From assembly GCA_029339505.1 (NCBI GenBank), contig JAQISU010000114.1, forward strand, positions 2,094,501-2,158,500: a DNA stretch of 64,000 nt. Direction: 5' to 3'. The notes under the pieces are model-generated. The model saw nothing but the letters and a program-made list of their open reading frames with translations, did not search any database and was not told where the DNA came from. Position numbers and translations under genes: made by a program. Below are positions 38,926 to 47,397 of the stretch, in pieces. Source of the DNA: Unio delphinus. Taxonomy: Eukaryota; Mollusca; Bivalvia; Unionida; Unionidae. Position 1 is the stretch's first letter; each line of letters begins with the position of its first letter.

Positions 38926-39106
38926 AGCAGCAGAGGGGGCGAATCAGACAACTTTTTTTTGTTTTTATTTTTGATTATACCCCCTCCAAAATAACACTAG
39001 ACCCTTCTCGCGAAAAAATAAGTCTCTGACCCTTGTCTGAAAACATTCGCGTCGCAACGTCGTTGTCACTCACCCCCTCTGCTGCTAGAACTTTCAGTTC
39101 TAGGTT
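38926..39106 (+). repeat. Polinton left terminal inverted repeat
   Basis: 181 bp, matching the reverse complement of 55009-55189 by eye with no mismatch I could find. It has substructure: the outer 14-mer AGCAGCAGAGGGGG recurs inverted at 39073-39086, and the inner edge is the hairpin CTAGAACT-TTC-AGTTCTAG (39085-39103). A 5-bp palindrome CAACG-T-CGTTG lies between them. Confidence 0.95.
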
Positions 39107-39156
39107 TACGGTGATTTTAACCGAATATTTGATCAAGTCCTTAGGACGAAAATCAT

Positions 39157-40548
39157 TTATGATTTCACAAATAGACTAATTTGTAAAACCTCCTCTTGTA
39201 AATCAATCAGATTATTAGACTGATCTGTGAGTTTGAAATTAATTCTGGTTAATGAATTATTATGACATCGCATATAGACTGGATTCACCGGGGACTCAAT
39301 TATTAAAAATCCTGGAGGGGCTGTTGGTGCAAATGAATACAAAATATATCCTTGCTGAGCTTGATTTGATCGTTCTAAATTTATTTGATAGCTTCCTTCG
39401 ATCACATCACATACTAAATTGAGCGCAATCACCGTTGAAATATTCACATTGAACGGAGCAATATGCCTGCCACCACCATCTGGGTCATTATTATGTTTGA
39501 GGATAGTTGTTTGTGGTTGTGGTTGTGTTTTTTTCCACGTATCATGGATTTTTTTGAAACCTTCATCGATGGCATCACTGAGAGATTTTTGTAATTCTGA
39601 GATATTATATCCTGGTAGTTTGAATGTGGGGATATCTTTGACGCGTATATTATACTTCGTTGCAAATGTTGTTCTCGTTTGGGGGTTATTGTGATCTAAT
39701 ATATCCTGAATAATTTTTAGGTTAAATGTTTCCATGTCATTGATGATTTTGTTACATGTTTCTACAACGCTGATAAATTCATCTCGAGTGAGAGTACCGG
39801 ATTTAAGGGGTATTAACAACAATGAAAAATCTTTATTCATTGCTGTGAAATTGTCAATGATTTTAGGTTCGTTAACAAAAAAATGATGATGCTCCTTTAC
39901 TTCCTCCTCTTCTCCAATTGGTCGATATACTAAACTAAAAAACTCTATAGTAAATCTATGATCTTTATAACTCTTTACTGGATTATCAGATTTTGTCCTG
40001 TCGGTGATATAATCAGTTTTTTGTGGTTCTGGTAATTTAACGGTTTTTCCACCGGGTGGTAATTCAGGCCATCCCAGTACGGTTCTAATAGAACTTTGAT
40101 AGATATCTACGACATAACCCTCTGTGCTTATTTCAATGGCAGATGATAGTGTTGGCTCATGAACTGTTATAGCGATTTTTGACTCTACTCCAGTAATCGA
40201 TTTTATTCTACGCGCGAATTCGTTATTGATTTGTTCGATTTGGTATGATCCGGTTGGTATGGAAACAACGTTCCAGTCTGGGGTACCGTCGGGTTTATTC
40301 TTATTTGCAAATACCAGGGAATTATTCGGTTGTTGACCACCAAATGATTTTGACCTAATATTTGGCCAACTGTGGTATACTCGTAATTTTGCTAGCGCTA
40401 TCTCCTTCACTGGGACCGGAGAGGGGAAATTCACACTGAATTCTGGATTCGTTGAGGTTATTGAGATCATGCTTGTTTGTACTGGGTTTGTGTTCTCCAC
40501 TATTTGTTGAAGTAATTCCATCTGTGTTGTCATTGTTATTATACTCAT
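39157..40548 (-). CDS. Putative penton/fibre-type structural protein
   Basis: 463 codons if begun at 40548. The conserved-looking part begins at MISITSTNPEFSVNF (Met-27, 40470), and I suspect the true start is there or nearby. The pattern of an N-terminal strand-rich region, LRVYHSWPNI and IPTGSYQIEQINNEFARR (about residues 98-115) matches a protein common to invertebrate Polintons. I recall that protein as a virion (minor capsid or spike) component, but the exact role is inferred. The gene ends 50 bp inside the left TIR and is the last in the minus-strand structural block. Its 5' end overlaps the preceding gene in another frame. Confidence 0.6.
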   Translation of the reverse strand: MSIITMTTQMELLQQIVENTNPVQTSMISITSTNPEFSVNFPSPVPVKEIALAKLRVYHSWPNIRSKSFGGQQPNNSLVFANKNKPDGTPDWNVVSIPTGSYQIEQINNEFARRIKSITGVESKIAITVHEPTLSSAIEISTEGYVVDIYQSSIRTVLGWPELPPGGKTVKLPEPQKTDYITDRTKSDNPVKSYKDHRFTIEFFSLVYRPIGEEEEVKEHHHFFVNEPKIIDNFTAMNKDFSLLLIPLKSGTLTRDEFISVVETCNKIINDMETFNLKIIQDILDHNNPQTRTTFATKYNIRVKDIPTFKLPGYNISELQKSLSDAIDEGFKKIHDTWKKTQPQPQTTILKHNNDPDGGGRHIAPFNVNISTVIALNLVCDVIEGSYQINLERSNQAQQGYILYSFAPTAPPGFLIIESPVNPVYMRCHNNSLTRINFKLTDQSNNLIDLQEEVLQISLFVKS

Positions 40549-40999
40549 GTTGTATTTCTAATTTTGACATCGCAGAATCATATATATCTACCATCGCTGA
40601 AAACTCACTCTCTGATATAATTGTATCATCGAGCGATGACGATATCAATGAGGATAATTGCGAGTATGCAGTGGACACAACATGAAATTGAATTATGTAG
40701 TCTTGTAGTTTCCGTTGGCTGCATGAGGATATTTTTTTTGTGATTATTGAAATTATTCCAGCGATTGTTGTTGCCGCAGAAATGCAAATTGGAACAGCTA
40801 TCGGAGCCATCATTGTCACTGAAGACAGTATAATACCAGCTCCGGTGATTACACCACTCACAGCGTACACAGTAACATCAATTGCGGTAATTCTCCTGCG
40901 ATATTTTTTAATTTTCAATTCATACTCCTCAGACAAGGTTTTGAGTCTAGTTTGATACTCTCTGACCTGATCATAGCGATATTGCGATGATGAAATCAT
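40355..40999 (-). CDS. Two-helix membrane protein, Polinton-conserved type
   Basis: 214 codons. A basic, coiled-coil-like N terminus (EYQTRLKTLSEEYELKIKKY) is followed by two adjoining hydrophobic segments (about residues 45-85), broken by a short polar turn. A helical segment with SSLISSSLDDTIISESEF follows, similar to the ISKAL.DG.IS..EF motif I recall in Polinton membrane proteins. The C-terminal 60 residues are polar and low-complexity and overlap the downstream gene by up to 194 bp, so the true end may be shorter if this tail is not conserved. A TTTTCAATTG promoter-like motif lies 23-32 bp before the start. Likely a virion membrane-interacting or assembly protein. Confidence 0.6.
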   Translation of the reverse strand: MISSSQYRYDQVREYQTRLKTLSEEYELKIKKYRRRITAIDVTVYAVSGVITGAGIILSSVTMMAPIAVPICISAATTIAGIISIITKKISSCSQRKLQDYIIQFHVVSTAYSQLSSLISSSLDDTIISESEFSAMVDIYDSAMSKLEIQHEYNNNDNTDGITSTNSGEHKPSTNKHDLNNLNESRIQCEFPLSGPSEGDSASKITSIPQLAKY

Positions 41000-41017
41000 T
41001 TTTTATTTTAAATACGC

Positions 41018-41032
41018 TAGCGTTTTCAATTG
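41018..41032 (-). promoter_or_regulatory. Repeated upstream motif (TTTTCAATTG type)
   Basis: TAGCGTTTTCAATTG lies 19-33 bp before the 40999 start. Near copies stand at 45212-45226 (TAGTGTTTTCAATTG, before 45197) and 46331-46341 (TTTTTCAATTG, before 46311). All are in the same orientation relative to the gene, at 15-33 bp distance. Confidence 0.5.
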
Positions 41033-41061
41033 AAACCGTTAGTGAAATTGCTTTGCAATTT

Positions 41062-42177
41062 TCAACTTAAATCCGCTACGAATTCCACATACCACGTTGT
41101 TGTAACCCTAACCAAATTTTTATCAGTAGCTATTAACGTGAACTGTTCAGTTGTATCCTTGTCGATGATCGTTGAAATCGTATTATTGACCCCGGATGAA
41201 CTGGACGATGAAATATTAAATTGAGTCGTTCTCACTATTGTTAATCGATAAATACCCTTAACTGTTGCAGTGATGTCTAATTTGTTGTTTTCAGGTGTCC
41301 ACTCAAATGATCCGTGTTGGATTGTGTATACCACGTTGTTGGTTTTCTCATGAGGAATTTTTGTTTTTTCAATAACTGTTATCATCCTCGAAAGATCACC
41401 TTTGACGGCTTCGATGAAGTTTTTCGTCTCATCGATGGATTTTTTAATATCAGGGAGTTTTAGTTCAATTTTATCGAATGTAGTTCCAATAAATTTATCA
41501 ATGATATTTCTACGAAATGCGGTAAACTGTTTTATGTGTTCTTCGGTTTTAGATTGAAGTGTTGCTAGTTCTAACGCAGAATCGTTAAGAGTTTTAAATC
41601 GATCTGTAATCGTCGAAAAAAGTACACCCGGTTTGAGTTTACCCTGATTGGAAAATAACGCGATAGTATCCTCGATTGCGTTTTGTTGTTTAACCAAAAT
41701 ATCATCCAGAGAAATATTACTGGTTTTCAATTTACCCTGATCGGAAAATAACGCAACGGTGTTCTCGATTGCCTTTTGTTGTTTAACCAAAATATCATCT
41801 AGAGAAATATTACTGGATTTCAATTTACCCTGATCGGAAAATAACGCGATAGTATCCTCGATTGCATTTTGTTGTTTAACTAAAATATCATCCAGAGAAA
41901 TATTACTGGTTTTCAATTTACCCTGATCGGAAAATAACGCAACGGTGTTCTCGATTGCGTTTTGTTGTTTAACCAAAATATCATCCAGAGAAATATTACT
42001 GGATTTCAATTTACCCTGTTTGTCTTGAAATACAACTATTTCATTCGGGTCAACACTTGTTAAGTTCAACGTCTCAGCGATTTCATCTTTAATTTTTTTT
42101 TTTATATCCTTGATAGAATCAGGAGTTGCAGTGTCATCGGGTTTGGGTTTCAGAGGTCTCCCCCAAATATCAATCAT
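41062..42177 (-). CDS. Fibre-like protein with 31-residue repeats
   Basis: 371 codons. After a short N terminus (MIDIWGRPLKPKPDD) come four near-perfect 31-residue units with the core SNISLDDILVKQQ.AIE and ALFSDQGKLK, about residues 50-180, matching a 93-bp DNA period. A helical stretch follows (about 190-280). The C-terminal domain is strand-rich with YTIQHGSFEW and a serine run, possibly a jelly-roll-like head. The layout of tail, repeating shaft and head resembles adenovirus-type fibres, but homology is not shown. Units 1/3 and 2/4 are most alike (KSSN versus KTSN), pointing to duplication of a two-unit block. A TATATAAAATA box lies directly before the ATG. Confidence 0.55.
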   Translation of the reverse strand: MIDIWGRPLKPKPDDTATPDSIKDIKKKIKDEIAETLNLTSVDPNEIVVFQDKQGKLKSSNISLDDILVKQQNAIENTVALFSDQGKLKTSNISLDDILVKQQNAIEDTIALFSDQGKLKSSNISLDDILVKQQKAIENTVALFSDQGKLKTSNISLDDILVKQQNAIEDTIALFSNQGKLKPGVLFSTITDRFKTLNDSALELATLQSKTEEHIKQFTAFRRNIIDKFIGTTFDKIELKLPDIKKSIDETKNFIEAVKGDLSRMITVIEKTKIPHEKTNNVVYTIQHGSFEWTPENNKLDITATVKGIYRLTIVRTTQFNISSSSSSGVNNTISTIIDKDTTEQFTLIATDKNLVRVTTTWYVEFVADLS

Positions 42178-42183
42178 GATATT

Positions 42184-42597
42184 TTATATATCTCTCTCTA
42201 AAAAGCAATTACTAGTGTAGTCATTTACGACAATGTGTGGTGATTTTCTAGATGCTGAAATAGCGTCAAGGACATTTAATACTTCACTGCCGCATATTGG
42301 TGGGTCATTGATTTGTTGTGTTGGTAGCGTAGAATACCAAGTCTTCATTGGAAGGGTTTTTATATAACGCATAAACTCTTTTGGTGGGGCTAATCCATAT
42401 GAATCAAAATAGACAATCCCACGTGGATCAATAGCGTATGCAACCCAGTGAGTTCCAGGTCCGGTGCTGTTATCGAGATTAATAATACCTGTTTCAGTTT
42501 TGTTTGGTTGATGTGGTAATTGATCTTTCATAAAAACACCTCTGAAATTTTTAATCACTAGTTTTTTAGCAGCATCCATTAAATCAAAATTGGACAT
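42184..42597 (-). CDS. Adenain-like cysteine protease (maturation protease)
   Basis: 137 codons from MSNFDLMDAA. An upstream extension to 42768 is open but only translates the neighbouring gene's 45-bp repeats in another frame, so I reject it. Catalytic signatures of the C5/ULP fold are visible: His-50 in GTHWVAY, Asp-65 in YFDSYG, Gln-94/95 in LPTQQINDPP and Cys-102 in ICGSEVL. This protease processes precursor virion proteins in adenoviruses and Polintons. Likely substrates are encoded next door (pVI- and pX-like proteins). The gene seems intact. It ends just before the fibre gene's TATA-like box. Confidence 0.85.
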   Translation of the reverse strand: MSNFDLMDAAKKLVIKNFRGVFMKDQLPHQPNKTETGIINLDNSTGPGTHWVAYAIDPRGIVYFDSYGLAPPKEFMRYIKTLPMKTWYSTLPTQQINDPPICGSEVLNVLDAISASRKSPHIVVNDYTSNCFLERDI

Positions 42598-42617
42598 TGG
42601 AACCATAGATTTCTGAA

Positions 42618-43208
42618 TTAATAAACCGTTCCTGGTAGTCTCAGGCCTGATCCGTGAACGGATCTCCCGCTGTACCATGAATACGGGGTTCCTGGTAGTC
42701 TTAGACCCTTTCCGCTGTACCATGAATACGGGGTTCCTGGTAGTCTTAGACCCTTTCCGCTGTACCATGAATATGGGGTTCCTGGTAGTCTTAGACCCTT
42801 TCCATTTTTTTTATACCCTTGACCTTTCTTCGGTTCATATGATTCAGCAATGCTCTGTACCGCTTTTGTTCCCAAGCCTCCAACTACCCCCAATGCGGCC
42901 GCTTTTGCTACTGCTGGGGCTGCTGCCGCAACCAATGCTGGTATTGCAGCAAACAACGGAAATATACCACCTGTTTTTATCATATTTTTGATAGCAGCCG
43001 CAGAGAGTGTGATCTGAACTCCTTTTTTATCCTTGAAAGCATCATTGAAATGTTTCACTTGACGAGTTGTCAGCGATAATTTATTTGCACCACCAGTCAT
43101 TTGATTAGGTTTCAACGTGATTGTGGTTCCACATTTTTTAGCCGATTCTGATTGCAATTTTTTGATTTGACCAGGAGTTAACGCAACACTAATAACACTA
43201 TATGACAT
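42618..43208 (-). CDS. pX/core-like protein with LPGTP repeats
   Basis: About 196 codons from MSYSVISVALTPGQ. ATG 43217 is also open, but 43208 places the TCTAAATCG motif 21 bp upstream, as for the capsid gene. The first half has the short basic and polar repeats typical of Polinton proteins of the SVSLT.GQ.KKL type. A long Ala/Leu-rich hydrophobic segment follows (FPLFAAIPALVAAAAPAV, about residues 85-120), able to insert in a membrane. The C terminus has tandem 15-residue units with GLRLPGTPYSWYSGK (45-bp DNA period) and ends GLRLPGTVY. I infer a virion core or membrane-lytic protein processed by the neighbouring protease. Confidence 0.65.
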   Translation of the reverse strand: MSYSVISVALTPGQIKKLQSESAKKCGTTITLKPNQMTGGANKLSLTTRQVKHFNDAFKDKKGVQITLSAAAIKNMIKTGGIFPLFAAIPALVAAAAPAVAKAAALGVVGGLGTKAVQSIAESYEPKKGQGYKKNGKGLRLPGTPYSWYSGKGLRLPGTPYSWYSGKGLRLPGTPYSWYSGRSVHGSGLRLPGTVY

Positions 43209-43274
43209 GTTATACATAATTGATTGATTCTAAATCGTAAAACCATTCAATGGAAATATCCTTCGGATTTTCAA

Positions 43275-44696
43275 TTACATATTTTCCACTGGTGCATCTA
43301 CCACTCTCATTCTTCCACCAACACCTTCAAGTAGCATTGATTTATCACTGAGAATGACAGCAACCGCTCTATAATTAATAATACCACCAGGACGGGTTAC
43401 ACGGGCTCTGAAGTGTATATCAACGACAGATTGTCTCACCAAGTCGAGATGTTCCAGCGAAAAGTAATAAATCGGATAGAGGCTTTTAAAGTCGTATTGT
43501 GATATTTGCAAACCGGTATCCACATTTTGATCACGTGCCATAAATGACAACAGGTTATGATAGACACGTGCAATATGATTTTGACCGTAATCAAGTTGCA
43601 CATCTTCAGATGGTTCCTGCTGTCCGTTTATTCTCAGCGAGACTTCATTAACACCTAACTGATCAAATATCATATGACTTCGTTGTTGATCACCAACTCG
43701 CGCATTATTCTGTAATGCAATAAATATATGACGTGGAGCTGAAACCCCTTGTTTTGATGCCAGGTGCCATGTGAATGTACCATTAACATTGTCTTGTTTA
43801 GTATCCGTAGTCACTGATAACCAACTCAATAACGACTTTCCTCCTTGGTCCATAAATGATAACAATTTTCCTTCTGCTGTGATTGATGGAGTTAACACTG
43901 GCATCCACAATGATAGTTTTGTTAAAACGACTTTACCATCAGGAACAGCAGCATCACGCCATATTGCATCATTATCAGTACCCTTTCGTACAAGCGCTAC
44001 TGTGTGTTTAGCTCCATAAATAACTTTTCGGACGTTTCTACAGAATCCGAATATATGATGCAGTGGAATTGCACATGAAAATTGTCGACGCTGTCCTTGT
44101 AATGTTGCTACACGTGTTGCAAATCCTAGATTGTAATTAGTAATAGTATTTATGACATCAAATTCAGCAGGTGGTCTTACATATCCGGCTGGTGCTGGAT
44201 CAAGTGCTGTAGCTCGTGTTGCCTTGACTCTAGAATACTGGTTGTGTTCAGGGTGATCAGTAATATCCTTTGCAAACATCATAGATGGACCCGCTGATCT
44301 TGAATAATCATCAGAATATCTTGCTAACCCTATGATTGTTGTAGCCACATCAACTTCACGGTCAATGGATTCAATTTCTTTTCCATCAATGAGATATCTA
44401 GCGCTTTCAAATAACGCCATAATACCGTTATTAACAAAACCAACTCGGGTAGTTGGGCTAATGTCATATGGAGGATCATTATGAGCAGCATCATTTGTTA
44501 CAAGTTCTCCTTCTACTTCAATAAACGCTTCACAAGGCAAAAAGTATTTACTGGTATCATGAACTTGAAGTTCAATTCGTGATCGGAGATCGGGTTGTAC
44601 TGCGTGATAAGAATAAAATTGAAAATCGCGGACTGAATCATCTTTACGCACTGGGGCATCCATATCAAATGCTGGATCAGATGACCTTTTGAACAT
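43275..44696 (-). CDS. MCP: Major capsid protein (double jelly-roll)
   Basis: 473 codons, about the usual Polinton MCP length. The order of strand-rich segments and the conserved block FVNNGIMALFESARYLIDGK (about residues 87-106), followed by a GLARYSDDYS segment, fit the Polinton double-jelly-roll hexon-type protein. A second jelly-roll half is suggested by the LTKLSLWMPVLTP and SLRINGQQEPSE regions. It would form the trimeric capsomers of an icosahedral shell. The frame is intact. It lies between the pVI-like and pX-like genes. The motif TCTAAATCG is 20 bp before the ATG and is shared with the pX-like gene, suggesting joint late expression. Confidence 0.85.
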   Translation of the reverse strand: MFKRSSDPAFDMDAPVRKDDSVRDFQFYSYHAVQPDLRSRIELQVHDTSKYFLPCEAFIEVEGELVTNDAAHNDPPYDISPTTRVGFVNNGIMALFESARYLIDGKEIESIDREVDVATTIIGLARYSDDYSRSAGPSMMFAKDITDHPEHNQYSRVKATRATALDPAPAGYVRPPAEFDVINTITNYNLGFATRVATLQGQRRQFSCAIPLHHIFGFCRNVRKVIYGAKHTVALVRKGTDNDAIWRDAAVPDGKVVLTKLSLWMPVLTPSITAEGKLLSFMDQGGKSLLSWLSVTTDTKQDNVNGTFTWHLASKQGVSAPRHIFIALQNNARVGDQQRSHMIFDQLGVNEVSLRINGQQEPSEDVQLDYGQNHIARVYHNLLSFMARDQNVDTGLQISQYDFKSLYPIYYFSLEHLDLVRQSVVDIHFRARVTRPGGIINYRAVAVILSDKSMLLEGVGGRMRVVDAPVENM

Positions 44697-44715
44697 TTTA
44701 TTCTATTTATCAGAG

Positions 44716-44724
44716 TCTAAATCG
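44716..44724 (-). promoter_or_regulatory. Repeated upstream motif TCTAAATCG
   Basis: The same 9-mer lies 20 bp upstream of the capsid gene and (43229-43237) 21 bp upstream of the pX-like gene at ATG 43208. Confidence 0.4.
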
Positions 44725-44750
44725 GATTTTCCATTTCATCGTGAAAAACG

Positions 44751-45197
44751 CTAGCGCTTTCTACGTGGTTTTTTAAAGCCACTTCCTGCTATCATGTTTG
44801 CTGTCATGTTATTTTGGTCCTCTTGATTTACCATCGACGCTAGTTTTTCATCTACTGCGTTATTTATTATTTTACTAACACTTGCAGGCATTTCTTCTGT
44901 AGATGGCAATGGTACCTGTTTCTTTTTTCGCCTCACTAATGATGTTATTTTATCCTTCGCAGTTGAAAACGCTTTCCCGGCAAGATCTCCAACAGTACTA
45001 ATACCCTTATCACGAATAACATCAATGGCTTTCATTCCTAGTTGTTTAGCTAACGGCATCACTTTTGGGGCCGTTCTTGAAAAGAATCCTAAAATGGTCT
45101 TGCCGAGGCCATCTCCGTAGTATGCTCTATAAACTGGAAACCGTGAATTAACTACATAGACGAGGGTTGGTTTATCATGATTGTAGTGTACGATCAT
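44751..45197 (-). CDS. pVI-like minor virion protein
   Basis: 148 codons. An N-terminal segment with YYGDGLGKTILGFFSRTAPK leads into an amphipathic helix and a basic, lysine/arginine-rich middle (LVRRKKKQ). The C terminus is GSGFKKPRRKR. This matches the small basic, amphipathic proteins beside the capsid gene in Polintons, compared with adenovirus pVI/pX. The expected role is membrane disruption or linking capsid to DNA. A TAGTGTTTTCAATTG motif 15-29 bp upstream of the start matches one before the 40999 gene. Confidence 0.6.
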   Translation of the reverse strand: MIVHYNHDKPTLVYVVNSRFPVYRAYYGDGLGKTILGFFSRTAPKVMPLAKQLGMKAIDVIRDKGISTVGDLAGKAFSTAKDKITSLVRRKKKQVPLPSTEEMPASVSKIINNAVDEKLASMVNQEDQNNMTANMIAGSGFKKPRRKR

Positions 45198-45230
45198 TAT
45201 TATAAAACCAATAGTGTTTTCAATTGTTAT

Positions 45231-46311
45231 TTAATCGCTATGATACCCATTTGCTAACTCGTCAATGAAATCTCGATATGTTTTGATATCCATGATACCG
45301 CCGGCAAATAACCGTTAACAGATATCAGCTGCTTCATTAATTATTTCTGGAGAGTTATTTCCAGCTCGGAACCCTCCTACAAGAACATCTAATCGTGATA
45401 TATCATTGATAACACTATCAGGACAAGTGTTTCCAATCCTTGGATTTTGCAGTCCACTTCCGCTATAACCAGCTGCTTCATCTAGTTTGTCTGTATCCGT
45501 GGTTTGTAAATAATCAAGAGTATCATCATCATCATCATCATCATCATCACGTGGTATTTGTTGTTTTTTAGGTTCTTCTTGTTTTTTTTTGTCTCCGTGT
45601 TGGTGTTTGACGTCGTTCTTCTAAATCATCATCATCAGGTGGTAGTTGTTGTTTTTTTTGTCTTCTTGTTTGTCTACGTGTTGGTGTTTGACGTTTTAGT
45701 TCTTGCCGTTCTTCTATTTCTCGTTGTCGCTCTTCTATTTGTTCTCTTTTATAATTACTAATTCCCTTTTTAAATTCCTTGTATCCTATCTCATCCTTAT
45801 TCAAACGACCAATCCCTTTATTTAGTTGATACAAATAATTGAACCAATCATTACTTGATATTCTATCATTTTTATACTCGTCCTTTAAAAAATCTTTTTT
45901 TGAATTATAGCTTTGAGCAGCAAAATTACCAAAGGCTTGATAATCCTTTGATTTCACTAAACTAGGTTTTTTTATTAATATTTTAGCATGATCAGTAAAT
46001 TTATTCAACAGAGAAACAGTCGTTTTTTTCGGATCAGTTTTTTCAGTTTGTTCAGTTTTCGCTGCTAGTTTTTCAAGTTCACCAATAACAGATTTCCCCG
46101 TCTCGGGACTATCTCCCAGTAAAGCACGCTCTACTCCTTTCGTTGCTGTGGTTACTGGTTTAAACAACTCTTCAGACCCCAGAGCAAAATCAGTTTGTAA
46201 ACTCTGTCGTTGTTGCAGTTTATTTCTTACAGAGTCGCGAATTGGTATAAATTTCTTAATTGCATCTAGTCGCTCACGAGCCAATCGGGTCGTTAATGCT
46301 TCAGTGACCAT
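45231..46311 (-). pseudogene. Virion-associated protein of unknown role, frame-broken
   Basis: An open frame of 247 codons runs from 46311 to a stop at 45568. Coding continues in the next frame from the A9 tract (T9 on plus, 45582-45590) to 45315, with LDEAAGYSGSGLQNPR and FRAGNNSPEIINEA. After a TAA at 45315-45317 it carries on in that same frame to 45231 (IMDIKTYRDFIDELANGY). So one shift and one stop break a longer gene. The middle has a charged repeat, RRQTPTRRQ...KKQ followed by an Asp run. In the earlier repeat unit the A tract is A8 (45652-45659) and stays in frame, while the later unit has A9. The function is unknown; position and the RAGNNSPE.INEA type suggest a scaffold or virion protein. 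Confidence 0.6.
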
Positions 46312-46466
46312 TATTTGAAATCAGAAACCATTTTTCAATTGTAAAACAATTTTTCCCATCGATGATTCCATCCTTAACGGTCCAATTTTTTATTGCTGTG
46401 AAATATTTTTATTTTCGCAGTGTGAAATATTTTCACTGATTCAATCAAAAATGACAAAAAAAAATG

Positions 46467-46485
46467 AAAATCTCAAGGAGATTTT
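46467..46485. terminator. Hairpin between two structural genes
   Basis: AAAATCTC-AAG-GAGATTTT is a perfect 8-bp stem with a 3-nt loop between the 46520 and 46311 genes. It may mark a transcript end or be regulatory; I infer this from position only. Confidence 0.3.
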
Positions 46486-46519
46486 ACTGTCTGACAAAAT
46501 CTTTTGAGGGGCCGGTCAA

Positions 46520-46876
46520 TCAAAATAGTTCATTTTCTTGAATTAACGCTCGTAAGTTTCTAATTTTAGAATTAACTTCCTTTTTCAATTCATATTCGTT
46601 ACCCAATTCTTTTCGTATTCCTTCCACGATAGTATATAACGGAACAAACACATCTACTTCACTGGAAAATGCAAGAGAGTCTCGAATAGAATTTTGAATT
46701 TTTTTGATGAGTGCATATTTCTTTGGTAGCATATACTTGTTAGTGCTAACTCCGTATTCTATATCCTGAAAATCCGACTTGATTTGATCAGGATTTAACC
46801 CATCTGACAATTTAATATTCTGATTTTTCAATTTTGCAATTTCAACTATGATGCTATTCATAATTTCAGAATTCAT
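46520..46876 (-). CDS. Hypothetical helical protein of the structural block
   Basis: 118 codons, predicted mostly helical with heptad-like stretches (IVEIAKLKNQNIKLSDGL; LGNEYELKKEVNSKIRNLRA). It starts just downstream of the 34-bp repeat array and is the first gene of the minus-strand block. The gap to the next gene holds a perfect hairpin (46467-46485). Family not recognised; a coiled-coil virion or regulatory protein is possible. Confidence 0.5.
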   Translation of the reverse strand: MNSEIMNSIIVEIAKLKNQNIKLSDGLNPDQIKSDFQDIEYGVSTNKYMLPKKYALIKKIQNSIRDSLAFSSEVDVFVPLYTIVEGIRKELGNEYELKKEVNSKIRNLRALIQENELF

Positions 46877-46923
46877 ATATGATAATACATATATCTAATT
46901 CATTTTTCAAAAATAAATGAGCC

Positions 46924-47397
46924 GTTAATATTTTAAAAATTCAGTCTGTATATATAAATATATTTTTTAAAAATTCAGTCTGTATATATAACTATCTTTT
47001 TTAAAAATTCAGTCTGTATATATAAATATATTTTTTAAAAATTCAGTCTGTATATATAAATATATTTTTAAAAATTCAGTCTGTATATATAAATATATTT
47101 TTTAAAATTAATTCTGTATATATAAATATATTTTTTAAAATTAATTCTGTATATATAAATATATTTTTTAAAATTAATTCTGTATATATAAATATATTTT
47201 TTAAAATTAATTCTGTATATATAAATATATTTTTTAAAATTCAGTCTGTATATATAAATATATTTTTTAAAATTAATTCTGTATATATAAATATATTTTT
47301 TAAAAATTAATTCTGTATATATAACTATCTTTTTTAAAAATTCAGTCTGTATATATAAATATATTTTTTAAAAATTCAGTCTGTATATATAAATATA
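46924..47397. repeat. 34-bp tandem array in the Polinton core
   Basis: About fourteen units contain TTTTTTAAAA, then ATTCAGTCTG or TTAATTCTG, then TATATATAAATATA, with a 33-34-bp period. Two unit types (TCAGTCTG and TTAATTCTG) are interspersed. There is no spacer structure, so it is not a CRISPR array. The place, between structural and replication modules, would suit an origin or enhancer. Confidence 0.9.

Noticed and set aside
39419..40955. Plus-strand frames within the structural genes
   Set aside because: Antisense shadows of the 39157 and 40355 genes with no motif of their own.
42598..42768. N-terminal extension of the protease frame (MVQRKGSKTTRNPVF repeats)
   Set aside because: It is the pX-like gene's 45-bp repeats read in another frame; the conserved protease starts at MSNFDLM (42597).
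46924..47397. CRISPR-like array
   Set aside because: Units are contiguous tandem repeats without unique spacers, in animal-type DNA.
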